DNA of 64,000 bases from Acanthochromis polyacanthus (lineage: Eukaryota; Chordata; Actinopteri; Pomacentridae): positions 16,649,858-16,713,857 of the forward strand of contig NC_067117.1 of NCBI RefSeq assembly GCF_021347895.1. The letters are read 5' to 3'. The notes under the pieces are model-generated. The model saw only the letters and a list, made by a program, of their open reading frames with translations. It was not told the DNA's origin and ran no database searches. The stretch's first letter is position 1. Each line of letters starts with the position of its first letter. Positions 47,402 through 61,320 of the stretch are shown here, piece by piece. The position numbers and the translations under genes are program-made.

Positions 47402-49237
47402 GTGAGTCTTAAGACAGAGTAGCTGGTTGTATTAGCTCGTTGATCAACCGAAGGCCGCTAACAGAAGAGCACTATGCTGGCTAAGCTAATATCAGCCAGC
47501 CAGCAAAAACGAACGTTATTTGGATTAAATCATTCTGTTGAGCCAAACAGAAGGAAGTGAAACATTGTTTAAACTATCGATATTGACTGCCAGTTACATA
47601 TATATTACTTAATATGGTATTTTGAAGGCAGCAGGACAGGCCCTGTGGCTCACATGACATGTAAACAAAGGTATCGGAAAGCTAACTTGGCTCCCGACTC
47701 TCATAACATTAACAGTAACACAACTGTTGGGAAATGCATTTAATACAGTATGTTAAAGTAAAATTGTGCGTAACGTAGTTAAATCCGGATCACAGTCCGT
47801 TTGTCTGATTTTAACTTCGTTTTCAATAGATCTGAACGAATTTTGGGAACATTTCCAATAGTTATGTTGCTGACAGATATTGTGATTTGTGATTTATTTA
47901 TTAGAGCTTCAGCTCAGTAAATCTTTGTAATGGATTTTAAGCATGTGATGGGTCATTACCACACGAGACACCTTGCTCTGTATTCTCTCAGAACATAAAC
48001 ACATAAAATGCTTCAGACATGTATTTATTTTTGCTTTATCAATGACATAGGAGATAAACCAATAATCACAAAAGCTGTGATTGTGTTAAGATAAATACAT
48101 ACATTACCAATGAAGTAATTCCAACAACAAAATAATAGGACCTTTCTGTAAATTGTCATTGAAACGGATGGGTCGTTCATGGATCAGGAGCAGCATCTTA
48201 AGTATTGCACATTTCAAACTGTGATTTCAAATTGAGGAAAATATGTAGGCTTAGCTTTCAGTTTAATTAACATACAAGTATAACATTAGTGTTTCCACAG
48301 TGTTATTTCAATATTTACTTGTCATATGAAGCTAAGCTAATCATGAGACATAAATTCATTTATTGTTCATTGATATTTTCAGCTAATTTCAAAATATGTT
48401 GCAATAAATAGTGTTGAGATTCTGAATCTTAGGGGGGTTTGTTGTTTTGTTTTGTTTTTTTATTATCGAATTATATAATATTACCCAAAGTAAATTTAGA
48501 AGTCAAACAAAACAAAATCAACGACAACTAAACTTAAATTGTGCTTCACTGTTGAATTGAAAGCAATACGTACAGATTGGTACCATGTTTTCCTTCTGAC
48601 TCAGCCCATAATTACACAAACCTGTGATGCCACCTGCTCTTTCAAAAAAAGGTAAAGCTGCTCTTGGATTGAAATTGTGGGCAGCCACAAGTACTGTCAG
48701 AGTGTAGCTCCGCTGAGAGCTCCCACATATCAAATGAAGATATTCACCGAACCAGAAAGACACGGAGACTGTAACTTTTTACTTGCAAGGGTAACAGCAC
48801 AGTGTAACAAGACACATTAGTGCGAGCTACAAAGACTGCTCCCATACGAAGTTTATTTTATACACAAGCAGAAACGAAAACATAGCATAAGATAAGAAAT
48901 AGCTCGAGTTACACAAGGGGGTGTGCTAAGCTGTAAGAGTGGAAATATACTGACTAGAGGAGCAAGATGTGTGTGTGTGGGTATGTAATGAAGATTATTC
49001 TATAAAGACACTATATACAATCAGTTAATGCCCTAGGGCTTGATTATGATAAATATATTCTCAAATTCAACTCTAACAAGTACAGAGTGATGAACAGGGC
49101 TGCACTGTGAAGCTAAGTTTAAGGTTCATAGTGTGAGGCACAGAAAGGCTGTCAAGTTTTACCATCTCTGGAGTCTTGATGCTCTGAGAAATGCTTCAGC
49201 TATTCCCTAATGTGCTTCCTGATCCTGATGTGAACAG
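47402..49237 (+). other. Probable mcrs1 first intron
   Basis: AT-rich intron between the candidate 5' UTR exon and the ATG-containing exon. It has a T/G run near 48434-48461. No mobile element is recognised, and the - strand frame near 48518 looks meaningless. Confidence 0.5.
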
Positions 49238-52200
49238 ATGCAGGCCGGTGATCCTGTGGTCGGTGCGGCAATGGGAGTAGCTGGTGCTCAGAGTCGATCA
49301 GAGGATGAGGAGTCTCTTGGAGTAAAAGACGTGAAAAGGACGGCAACACAAGCGTTTGGCAGCGGTGTTGTTCCCAAACGCAGAAGTTCATCCAGGTTTG
49401 AGTCATACTCTACTACACTGAATTAGTCTAGCAGTAAATAGGCGTGTGGTTTGTTGGAAGTAAAAGGAAATACATCTGTTGTGCTGCTTGATGCTGTTTT
49501 AAATACCTAATGTTGTATCGAGGAGTGCAATAAAAAGCAACTGGACTTTAAGGTTGTTGCTGATGTTTTGTTTCTCATCCAAGAGGCGTCTTTTTAACTG
49601 AAGAACCAGATACAATGCAGCCTAATTTTTTTGATGCAGCTTCGTCATGAAAGAGCTTCCTTCTTTTTCAGTGTTACATTCATAATATTACTTCCAGACA
49701 TCACTGTGACAGTGCCTAGTACCTTGTTGTTGTGTTCAATTGGCTGCCAGACCTGAAAATTCAGCAAGAACCTAAAAGAAAAGTCGTTTTTTTTTTTGTT
49801 TTTTTTTTACTGAAGCTCCTAGGATTACAATGATCTGGATGACTGAGAATCTACATGTCAATTTGTTTCTCAGTTGTAAACCTGTAAATATTTAATAAGT
49901 TATTGTATACATTTCTACACTATCATATCCTTAGGTCTATAAAGAGAAAGAAGTTTGACGATGAGCTGGTGGAGAGCAGTCTTGTGAAGTCGTCCAGCAG
50001 AGTGAAAGGCCCTCCCGTCATAGAACCTGTCCGCTGTTCAGGGAGTGAACCTTCATCCAGTGAGAAAAAGAAGGTATGAAGGACAAAAAAAGACAAAGTT
50101 TTGGAGAATCTCTTGACCAAGATTTGATGAATATTGTTTGTTTCTTTACGCGACAGGTGACAAAATCAGGAACCGCTCTCACACCACCTCTCACAATGGT
50201 AATAAATCCTGCACCTATGACCAAAAGAGTGAAGAAAAGCAAGCAGCCTTTACATATCACTAAAGACTTGGGACGATGGAAACCTACAGATGACCTGCTG
50301 CTAATAAATGCAGTGTTGCAGGTAAGCAGTACAAAAAATGAAGATCATTGGCAAACAGTCATCATCAGTGTTCTGGGTTAATGTGATTTCTTTATTGCTT
50401 CTGTCAGTTGATGATTTAAGACGTCAGTGTGGGTTGTACACACCATCAACCTTGTGTGTTTGATTTTCTGTGTTTGTCTCCAGACCACTGATCTAACTTC
50501 TGTTCATCTGGGGGTCAAGTTCAGCTGTCGTTTCACTTTGCGGGAAATTAAAGAGAGGTGGTACGCTTTGCTGTACGATCCTGTCATCTCAAAGTAAGAA
50601 ACACAGAGTAACTTTGCACTGTTTGTCCTGTTCACTTCTTGTTGACACTACTATTATTGAATTTTCTCTTAAGCGCGCTCTTGCTTTTGTCTGTCTGCGC
50701 AGGCTGGCGTGGCAGGCCATGCGGCAGCTTCACCCAGAGGCAATAGCAGCGATCCAAAGCAAAGCTCTCTTCAGTCAGGCTGAGGAGACACTGCTGGCAA
50801 AGATTGGTTCAGTGAGTGACATTAATACTATATCAGCAGTTCAGGTCAGTTTTTAATGCTGACAGAGAGACACATTGTGGGTAAAGAAAGTGAGGAAAGA
50901 GAATTTACCCAGCACTACTGACTTGTTTTAAGATAATATAAGATAGATAATCCATTATTACTCCCCCGTCAGAGGACATTTTCAGTGTTACAACAGCAAA
51001 CGTCTTTCAGAGCAGCTCTAACCATATGTAAAGTAATGTCAATAATTATAATAACAATAATATGTACAATATACAAGAATGAAAAATGAATAAATATAGT
51101 ACTATTACACAATAAGGGACATCAGCATAAAGTGGCTTGTGGAATAAATGTAACTGTAAAAGTGCAAAAAATGACAGCAGTGCAAGAATGTAAGATTTTA
51201 CCATGATTTAAGATGCTATGATATAGTCCAGTTTATGTTAGCATCAGCCAGTGATGTAATGTTGTACAGTCTTACAGCAGATGGGATGAAGGTCCTGCGA
51301 TAGCGCTTCCTCTTGCAGGGTGTTTGTCTCAGTCTGCTGCTGAAAGAGCTGCTTAAAGACCCCACAGTGTCCTGCAGTGGGTGGGTGGGATTGTCCATGA
51401 TGGATGTGAGCTTTGCCAACATCCTCCTCTCACCCACCTCCTCTGTGGAGTCCAGGGAGCAGTCCAGGACAGAACCGGCTCTCCAGACCAGTCTGTTCAG
51501 TCTCTTTCTGTCCCTTTCAGTGCTCCCCGCTCCCCAGCAGACCACTGCATAGAAAGGAAAAGATTTTTCTAGATGTTGAGCAATTGGTCTTTAGAAGATT
51601 TGTGTTGTTTACCAACTCTAGGCACACAGATTTCCTTTAGAATAGACACGTGACCATTACATTCACAAGACGGATTGTGTTATGTTTCCCTCTATACAGA
51701 CTAGTCAGCCCAAACTGGATGTTTTCCAGGAGCTTCTGAGCAAACATCCCGGTGTCTTTCACCCATCTCGCACTCCCAAGAGCTTGCTGGTCCACTGGCA
51801 GCTGCTAAAACAGTACTACTTACTGGATGACCAGAGTGGTGAGTTACATTACCCACACATTTTAACCAAGCGAAAGCCATTTGTTAACACAGTTTGATTT
51901 AATGGGCACCTAAAAACAATACAGCTTTGACCTTTCAAGTGGAAAATAGGGTAGCTAACGTGACACTCAGAATGGATGAACATTTTTCGTTTTGGCATGT
52001 CTATTGTTGGAAATGAAGAATATCTCTGTAAAATATATCACTATAAAATGATGAGTGTAACATGAGTTGTAATTGATGACATTGTTGGCTGTGATTGTGC
52101 GTTGCAGTGCAGCCCCTTCCTAAAGGTGACCAAGTCCTCAACTTCTCTGATGCTGAGCAGATGGTTGATGATGTAAAGTTAAAGTAAGCTTGCCTTTTAT

Positions 52201-55026
52201 TTTGTAACATTCAAGTTTTAACTGCTCGTGACATTTCAGGATACAGCGGTCCCTCGCCATATCGTGGTTCAGTTTTCATGGTCTAACTGTGTTGTGCATT
52301 TTTAAATTGTATTTAGAATAGAGGGATTATGCCATATATCAGTATTTTTGTATATTTATTATTATTTATTATTATATTTCTTATATTAGAGTAGTAGATC
52401 GAAATAAAATGCGTAGCCTACAGCGCTGGGTGCTGATTGGATCAGCGACCGTAGCATCATCATCATCATCATCATCATCAGTACTGCACAGCTAATCCAT
52501 CATCATCTTCATTTATGTTGTAGTATATTCACTGGGAAGTACCAGTATAGAAGGTTTAAGAGTGTAGGAAGTGTTTCTAAGAGTGTGGGAAGGGTTCATA
52601 AAACCTTAAAATATATATAAATAATAAAATAAATATGGTCGTGGATTTTGGCCTATCACGGGAGGGATTGGAACGTCGCCCCCGCCATAGACCAGGGACC
52701 ACTGTACAGTAAATAACCTGATTTTTCCATCCTCTGACTAAGTATTGTGTGACCAATGACTTAAAAGCCCTAACCAAGTTTACTGTGTCTTTTCATACAG
52801 GGAGAGCAGAGATGAGGTGTTGGAACATGGTGAGAAATCTGATTGTGAAGACGCACATGTATTGCAATTCATTTTACATCAATGTGTGACTGAAGAATTA
52901 ACTTCAGATGCTTCATGATGATTTTGATTTCATAGTTTGACCTGGTAGTGATGGTTTTGGTGATTTTCAGCTCACGAGTCTAAATTTCCATCTTCAAATT
53001 TACATCTTGTTCAACAGCATTTAAAGAGTTCTCTAGTAAATTAAAGTATAGCATGATTTTTAAAACAAGTTCAGCCTGTGTCCTCCATTTCAAAAGTTAG
53101 TTTTAAATTACATTTAGTATTGTTTTTGGTTGCACGAACAATCTTCATTCCCTGCTCTGTCCTGTTCACACAGTCTCAGTGACACTAAGATAGTCATAGT
53201 CAATCAGTTTGAGCAGTCAAAACATGATAAATAGTTATGAATTAAATCACAATCCTGCATATTCCTACTTTTTTATTTACAGTAATGTACAGTAAATATT
53301 TTCATTAAGGGAAACAAATTGATAACCTGGCTGTTGTCTGCATGTCTTTAGAGTCACAGTGTCGTAAAGTCAGGCAGAGAATAGATTTTATTCTGAGTGA
53401 CGATGAATGTGCCTTATGTAACATTTAAATGTGAAGACAAAGATCAGCATTTTAGTTCTTCCATTGATGAGTGATGGATCGTGAAAGTGGCAATATTACT
53501 AAAAAAAAAGTGCTGTAGTAACAAACTATTATCCCACCAGGATTTTGAATCAGATATTATTGTGCTTTGATATTCTCTTTGTTGTCACCTGAAAGGAAAC
53601 TGCATGTTAGATTTTTTCCTTCAGGCTTAGCATTAGGAGAGAAACTCTGCAAGTTAGGTTCAGTCAGTTAGCGTGGAGACTGTCTCATCACTAATGTACT
53701 TCCTGAAATAAACCCTCGGTTTACATCTTTGTCCCCTTTCAGAGCTGATGATTTCTGATCGTCATCAGAAAAGGGAGATCAGACAGTTGGAGCAGGAGTT
53801 GCCTCGATGGCAGGTTCTTGTGGATAGTATCACAGGTATGTAAACTTCTACGCATCAAGAACAAGCAGCTGTTCTATCTATATTTGTTTTGAGGATTTTT
53901 GATTCGTAAAGCTCAGTTGTGTTCATGTGTTTCTGCTGCACCAGGGATGAGCATGCCCGACTTCGACAACCAGACGCTGGCAGCGCTACGAGGGAGAATG
54001 GTGCGCTACCTCATGAGATCGCGGGAGGTAAGCAGTTTTTCAGTGTGATTACAGAGCAGCAATGTTGAGGTATCAAAAAAAACTTCTCAATGGAAGCAGT
54101 GAACTGAATTTCTATTTGTGAAGATGTTTGATGTTAGTCTTCTTTTCGTTTATGTTCACACAGATTACATTGGGACGAGCAACCAAGGACAAACAGATAG
54201 ATGTCGATCTTTCACTAGAGGGACCAGCCTGGAAAATATCAAGAAAACAAGGTGACTGAACTCATATATTCTCCCAAAACAATGTTCTTAAATGATTAAC
54301 TGTTTCTGAGAGAATGTAAACGGCAGAACAGAAACCAGTGAAACTTTTCCACAGTTGTTTTTGCAGCATTTGAGCATATATATTTATACTTATTTATACT
54401 TATATATTTAAATGTGTTTATAGGTATAAGGAAAACTCAGATAAAAGGGTAGCAGTGTCTTTTATATTTTTTAAAGTGTTTGCTCACAATTCTGTCAGTC
54501 AACTCATGAGCATTTCATTAAAATACAGACACATATATGTGAGGTTTGAATTATCCAGGCTTGTATAAAGAGTGTAACCATTTATTTCTTTCATGGATCG
54601 TATTGTCATTTTGAATTTTATTGTGCATCCCTTTGATGCTGCTGGCTACCAATACTGAGTCAATCATTTTGATTTACATGACCTTTACTGTTTGTGTTGA
54701 CAGGAATTATTAAATTGAAAAATAATGGTGATTTCTTCATCGCCAACGAGGGCAGACGGCCCATCTACATAGATGGCAGACCAGTCTTGTCGGGAAATAA
54801 ATGGAAATTAAACAACAACTCTGTGGTGGAGGTGTGTATGCGTGTTAACACACAAGTTGTGTGTCACTCAAACAACTGTGACATATTTCAGTGATACTGG
54901 GTGAGAAATGTCCCTCAAAGCTTGTATCTGTCTCTTCAGATTGCAGGTCTTCGCTTTGTGTTTCTAATTAACCTGGAACTCATCTCACTAATAAAAGCTG
55001 AAGCAGCCAAGATGACGCAGCAGTGA
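49238..55026 (+). CDS. mcrs1: Microspherule protein 1, FHA-domain subunit of INO80 and NSL complexes, 14 coding exons, 467 aa
   Basis: Coding exons are 49238-49395, 49935-50073, 50157-50321, 50484-50593, 50703-50811, 51700-51838, 52108-52183, 52801-52829, 53743-53835, 53945-54027, 54164-54251, 54704-54831 and 54940-55026 with every junction GT/AG; these thirteen segments sum to 1,404 nt, and the likely non-coding exon near 47200-47401 makes fourteen in all. The nuclear protein scaffolds INO80 remodelling and NSL acetyltransferase complexes. Seen: SRSEDEESL, a basic nuclear-localisation stretch (KRRSSSRSIKRKKFDDE), TKDLGRWKPTDDLLL, the conserved N-terminal MCRS domain (LREIKERWYALLYDPVIS, QLHPEAIAAIQSKALFS), a Glu/Arg helix (KREIRQLEQELPRWQ) and a C-terminal FHA domain from about residue 368 (ITLGRATKD, NGDFFIANEGRRPIYIDG). 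Human MCRS1 is 462 aa. The acceptor AG directly precedes the ATG, so the first residues are less certain. Confidence 0.94.
50935..51556 (-). mobile_element. 5'-truncated L2/Rex1-group LINE in an mcrs1 intron (reverse orientation)
   Basis: The - strand encodes the C-terminus of a fish LINE: RLNRLVWRAGSVLDCSL, ERRMLAKLTSIMDN, HPLQDTVGSL and RYRRTFIPSAVRLYN (about 51545-51216). The 3' tail appears on the + strand as the reverse complement of a '...AATAATGGATT' ending near 50950. It differs in sequence from the LINE at 31200, so two lineages are present. It lies between mcrs1 exons 50703-50811 and 51700-51838. Confidence 0.8.
52244..52704. mobile_element. pogo/Tigger-like MITE in an mcrs1 intron
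   Basis: The left end CAGCGGTCCCTCGCCATA and the right end read inwards, CAGTGGTCCCTGGTCTAT, are terminal inverted repeats. The element is flanked by TA at 52242-52243 and 52705-52706, the target duplication of Tc1/mariner-superfamily elements. It is 461 bp with no coding capacity. Further inward similarity (CGTGGTTCAG versus GGCGGGGGCGACGTTCC) is weak. Assignment to pogo/Tigger rests on the CAGTGGTCCCT terminus; the superfamily is surer than the family. Confidence 0.75.
52454..52480. repeat. (CAT)9 microsatellite inside the MITE
   Basis: Nine uninterrupted CAT units lie within the non-coding middle of the 52244-52704 element. The array probably expanded after insertion. Confidence 0.95.
52830..53742 (+). 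other. mcrs1 intron without recognised features
   Basis: A 0.9-kb AT-rich intron follows the 29-base microexon at 52801-52829. No element or additional exon is recognised. Confidence 0.7.
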
Positions 55027-55327
55027 ATGTCAGCCATCCAGCAGGAGAACCGGTCTGTAGCAGGCAGTATGTGTAGAACAGCGGATACAAATGCTCTGGT
55101 GAGGCACAGCAGTGCTCCAGAGAACTGGACCGACAACGGTGGTGTTACCCATAAACGCGAAATGTGAAGGTTAAACAGACTACAGCTGAATTCTGGAGCA
55201 GAATAGTTTTACTCAGTGTGTGGATATTTCATGTTATAACACAGACACTCTCATGGTAGAGCCTTGTTTTTTTTCCAGTTTTTCAGAACATTATATTTAA
55301 ATCCTGTAGCAAAGCTTTTTTCACAAT

Positions 55328-55333
55328 ATTAAA
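55328..55333 (+). terminator. Possible mcrs1 polyadenylation signal
   Basis: ATTAAA lies about 300 bases after the mcrs1 stop, followed by a GT-containing stretch. No canonical AATAAA is nearer. Confidence 0.45.
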
Positions 55334-55642
55334 CTTGTATACACAATGTCCTGATGCTTCGTTCAGTTCACTTGAGGTCTGATGTACTGGGAAAAAAACA
55401 CTTCAATGGGAAGAACAGCACATAAAGTTTTCCAAATGAATTCAGTAATTTGTCTAGTTGGATACAAGAAGGGAACAAAAATGAATTATCAACACTTGTG
55501 GAGATTCCACAAAAGGACTTTAGGCATCATTTGACTTTTTGGTATATGTTTGGTTTGTTTGGTTCGATATGTTATGACTCTTACTCATTTAGAACTAAGA
55601 CAAAAGTAAAGTTGAAGTGTAGTCTGAACTGCAGCAGATTTT
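55334..55642. other. Spacer downstream of mcrs1
   Basis: AT-rich sequence with no recognised element. Confidence 0.65.
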
Positions 55643-55705
55643 AGATAAGGAGATAGTTTATTAATCCCGAGGGAAATTCAAGTGTTCAGCAGCTTACATA
55701 CAGCA
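55643..55705 (-). mobile_element. LINE 3' tail fragment (reverse orientation)
   Basis: GATAGTTTATTAATCCCGAG followed by GGAAATTCAAGTG is the reverse complement of the fish LINE tail '...TTTCCC(C/T)(C/G)GGGATTAATAAA'. No coding part remains. The identification rests on the tail only, and the extent beyond 55705 is uncertain. Confidence 0.5.
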
Positions 55706-57964
55706 ACAAAAATAATAAAAAGGCAGGACAGACATTAACATTGAGGTTTAGTATATACTCTAAAAACCATGGTGTACAATACTATAATAAAATCTATAGA
55801 GTACTAAATGTAATTAAAATTCACTATATAATATTTACACATTTCAAGGCATGGTGATTTAAAGTGACTTAACAGGTAGTAGGAAAGCAGTTTTATCAAA
55901 CTAGCTAAGGTGCATGGACATTCTACAATCAATTATACCACAAAGCAGAAGTGAGTACCAGCACCCACACCCAAGATAAGCAGTAAGTCATGTCTTGAAT
56001 ATACTCATTTTGTATAAGAACAGGCTGAGGTTAAGACAAAAATGAAACTGAGAGCATTAAGTTTGAATGAATCTTGTTATTGGAAATTAATTTAAGCACA
56101 CTGAACCACTGTCAAACCTAATAAATATTATTTTCACCTCTAGAATATTTATAAAACTTGCATTAAACCAGAGAAGCCTGAATTCCCATGGAACAGACAA
56201 GTTTCTTGACAAGCTAAGGATGAGAAAATCATGGTGCAGAACATATTAACTTTCTATGTATTTTGTTGTTGTACCTCACGATACAGCAAGCCTCCTGTTA
56301 AAGTCAGACAGAACAACCTGCTGTTGCAGTTCTGAACTGTTCAGTTGTTGAATGAGTTGAGCCTCTGCAGTCCTGAACTCTGGTCCCTGTTATTCAACGT
56401 TGTGTATCTAATTCAGGTTAACATGCTGCTATCAGGCTACAATAATTCTGTTTATTCTGGCACAGTTAATGTGGTTCTTTGAAATCAGTCTGGTGGTTAA
56501 TTTATCAGTCCTGGACAGTGTTATCTTGCATAACAGAGGGAATGAGCCAGTGATCGCAGTTTGAACAGGAGCAATAATAAATCCACAGACAGCAAGTCTG
56601 TGGCTAATTGTTTTCCTGCATTGTGACTGGTGCCATTTGTCATTCAATGAGCTCCACACTGTTTCCACACTTTTTAAACAGTTAAACATCATCAGTGACT
56701 GCGGTTACACAATCAGTAAAGCTTGATACATGACCGCTGGATTTCTCTCAGTGGATAAAAATACGACCCAACAGACTGTAAGTAAGCCTGCACAGGTTTG
56801 GTTCAGGAATGTTGCTCTGATTTGGTTCACATTCATTTTCAACAAACTTCAAAGAACCAGAAAATACAGACCTGTACCAAACTGTCCTCATTTCAATGAT
56901 CAGTTTGAACAATGGGGCCCTGGAGGTGTGGTGCCAGTAGGTAGTGCTAGAGAGCCAAACACTAATAGACAGCAGGGTAGATAGTCCCAAGTTTCACTGT
57001 GCACAGAAGTGACAAAAATGTCTCTGTATAGATGTAAAAGCATTACACAATGTGTAAAATAAACCTCTCTGTCACTTCACAGTGAAAATGAAAAGCCATA
57101 CAAATTCTATATAAAATGCACAAGCTATTGTATCTAGTAATATTGTGTAAAACAGCATTAAATTGATGTGTCCTCTAATCAGAACTCTGCATCAAATATC
57201 TTTACAACTCCAGTGGATTAATCTATCACTCCCAACTGGACAAACTACACACTGGGCACACCATTACTGTTAAACCAATATTAGTTTAAGGTGTGCGTAA
57301 AGTGTGAGTGCGTTCTGATTGTTGGCTCTCTTTATATAAAACGTCGCATATCTGACCTTTATCTGGGAGGATTTTTTTTCTCCGTTAAAAGAAGTTTCGG
57401 TGAACAACAGGATGTTCTGGTTCATTCATAAAATGCACTCTGCTAACCTGAATGTGTCAGAGGACAAAACACCTCAGCGTCCAGACCAAAGACGTGCATT
57501 ACTTGGAAAACTCTACCGACTGCATGTGCTGCTACTCCCAATACAAAACATACTTTTCCCACAAGGAGGGCCTGTGTAAAAATGCACCAGGGCAGTTCAT
57601 TTGAAATAGTCACCAAAACACAGACGGTGCAGTCGAGTGGATCTGCTGTTGCCATAGCAACTCAGTCCTGTGTCCTGCTTGGACTGGATTCCTCAAACAT
57701 GGCACGACCGCAATGGCGAAGTTTAAACAAGGGAAACACACAACGCTCAGACGCAACAGTGGTTTGACTTAGACACACACTCATGTCGTATTCTTACAGT
57801 GTCTCATTTTAAGTTTGCTGCACTGAAAGAGAAGAAACTGATTTAGAGAGCAGCTGTACCTGTTGCTTTAGAATTAGAAAATAAAGCATTACACTACTTT
57901 TACATTATGCTGTATTTATATCTTATATCTACACTATATACACCAGTCTGTTGCAATAATAAAA
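55706..57964. other. Intergenic stretch with nothing recognised
   Basis: About 2.3 kb of AT-rich sequence. No gene, RNA or classifiable element is recognised; opposed open frames at 56730-56990 have no family resemblance. Confidence 0.65.
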
Positions 57965-58345
57965 CCACTGACAGATGAAGTGATCATCTTGTTATTATAC
58001 AATGCTAAGCAGGAGAACATTGTGTCCTGGCATTCATGTGGGTGCTACTATGATGTGTACCACCCACCTAAACATTGGTGCAGACTGTTCATGGCTACAG
58101 CACACCCTGATGACAGAGGCTTCCCCCAGCAGGAGAGTGTACTCTGCCACACCCCAAAAAAACTGCTCAGAAATGATTCAAGGAACGTGACAAAGAGCCC
58201 GAGGTGTTGATGCTGCCTCCAAACTCCCCAGACACCAATCTGACCAATCATCTGTGGGAAGCATCGCAACAAATTCCGATCCACAGAGGCCTCGCTGTGC
58301 AACCAACAAGACAGAGACGTCACTACAGGACGCCCCAGAGAGACA
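57965..58345 (+). mobile_element. Decayed Tc1-like transposase fragment
   Basis: Frames switch repeatedly, but landmarks remain: CHTP..K (from CTCTGCCACACCCCAAAA), then PPNSPDTNLTNHLWEA, a degenerate version of the Tc1 '[14 protein letters not shown]' block around the third catalytic acid, here with NPIE changed to NLTN. Its order of segments also matches the relic at 31018-32150. It is non-functional. Confidence 0.65.
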
Positions 58346-59033
58346 TACACAATAGGAGGAGGATGGTTTTCATACTTTTGCTGAGGGTGCAGATTTTAAT
58401 ATAGTCTTTTAAAGAATATTGTTGGTTTGATGACTTTATGGAAAAGAAAATGCTGCTGATAAAAAGCTGAACTTTCTCTCAAAAACGCAGCTGGGAACAG
58501 AACGGAGGGGTCTGTGTAATGAACAAGAGACCTGACCTGCGGGGATGAATAATACCAAACAAATGTAGTCTGTTCTAATGTCTCATGACAAACAGCAGTT
58601 TCATTTTTGCTACTACTGACCTGTGTCGGCGTATTTGTTTATTTGAGATAGAAGACAAACTACTTCTCTTCAGTCAAGATGTTTATTCTGTTGACAGAAT
58701 CACAAACTTGACTAAGGGCCATTTCTGTTTGTAAGTCACAGTCAGCAAGCTGTTAATCTGTAGCCAGCCAGCCAGAAATGAATGATTTCTTACTGACACA
58801 AATGTTTTACAACATAAGGCAAGATTTGATCACCAAACAGTTGGAGGGAAAAGCTGTGGCTTAGACTTAGCTCTCCTGTGATTGATGCCCAGACATGTCC
58901 ATGTCCCTTAGCATGTGATCCATCCAATCCCAGGTGACAGCGCCCTGAAAAAGAAACATTTTCTACGTTCTCCATGTCCCTCCTCTATCGCATCCCCAGC
59001 TTGCATGCTGTGTCCAGCTGCCCCCAAGGCTTA
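58346..59033. other. Spacer before the intact Tc1 element
   Basis: No element or gene is recognised. The TA at 59032-59033 is the left target-site duplication of the Tc1 transposon. Confidence 0.65.
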
Positions 59034-59246
59034 CACACGTGGACAAAATTGTTGGTACCCCTCAGTTAAAGAAGGAAAAACCCACAATTCTCACTGAAAT
59101 CACTTGAAACTCACAAAAGTAACAATAAATAAAAATTTATTGAAAATTAAATAATCAAAAACAGCCATTACTTTTGAATTGTTGATTAACATAATTATTT
59201 TAAAAAACAAACTAATGAAACAGGCCTGGACAAAAATGATGGTACC
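59034..59246 (+). repeat. Left terminal inverted repeat of the Tc1 element
   Basis: It begins CACACGTGGACAAAATTG and ends GATGGTACC. The outer direct repeat is at 59040-59059 and the inner one at 59227-59246. It is AT-rich between them. Confidence 0.95.
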
Positions 59247-59312
59247 TCTATAAAAGATTGAAAACTATTTGACCAGAGTGACATGATTAACTCAGGTGTG
59301 TCATTTAATTGA

Positions 59313-60449
<1,137 letters not shown>

Positions 60450-60455
60450 GTTATG

Positions 60456-60668
60456 GGTACCATCATTTTTGTCCAGCCCTGTTTCATTAGTTTGTTTTTT
60501 TAAATAATTATGTTAATCAACAATTCAAAAGTGATGGCTGATTTTGATTATTTAATTTTCAATAAATTTTTATTTATTGTTACTTTTGTGAGTTTCAAGT
60601 GATTTCAGTGAGAATTGTGGGTTTTTCCTTCTTTAACTGAGGGGTACCAACAATTTTGTCCACGTGTG
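60456..60668 (-). repeat. Right terminal inverted repeat of the Tc1 element
   Basis: The reverse complement matches the left repeat at 209 of 213 positions. It starts 6 bases after the transposase stop codon. Confidence 0.95.
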
Positions 60669-61004
60669 TATCTCTCTGTTGTATTTATCTTTCGCTCATT
60701 TCTCAACAGATCACTATAAATCTTATGAGCATGATTGACACATGTTATTAATTCTTAAACTTAATCAATCAATATGAAAGTGAGTAGAGAAACATAATTA
60801 ATCAATATAAAAGTGAAATACAGTAACATAATACCTTACAGTTGTTCTTGTCATTGTTCAACACATTTTCAGCACTGTGCAGCACTGCATGATGGGAGGA
60901 CATTTTTGAAAATTATGGTGTTCATTTTTAGCTTCTTGACAGGAAAGAAAAGTAGATCAAGTAATTATTTGGTGTGAGCTTTTAAAACAGTACACGTTCT
61001 CCTT

Positions 61005-61320
61005 CTTTCAAGGTACTGAGCAGCTCGATCCCTCCAAGCATCTTGAAAAATGTGCCACAGCTTGTTTGTTTTTTAGATTTCCTTCTTACGACTTTGACTG
61101 CATGTTTGGGATCATTGTCACGCTGCAGAAGAAGTTTGGGAGCCATCAGACGTCTCCCTAATGGCAGTGCATGATGGGTCTAAATGTCTGAAGTATTGAA
61201 AACCTCTGCACAGTACAGTTTCCTGCATAGTCAGAGTAATTCTGGCTCCGTTTACTGAATTTTTAGCAGGCAGCAAAAGAAAATCAAGAGCACCAACCAA
61301 TTTTGTTGATAGGATTTTGA
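61005..61320 (-). mobile_element. Decayed Tc1-like transposase fragment (reverse orientation)
   Basis: On the - strand the stretch reads LPLGRRLMAPKLLLQRDNDP followed by KHAVKV, a recognisable version of the Tc1 block around the second catalytic Asp, followed by a degenerate KSKKQAVAHF segment. Stops lie upstream. It is a different Tc1 lineage from the intact element beside it. Confidence 0.65.
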
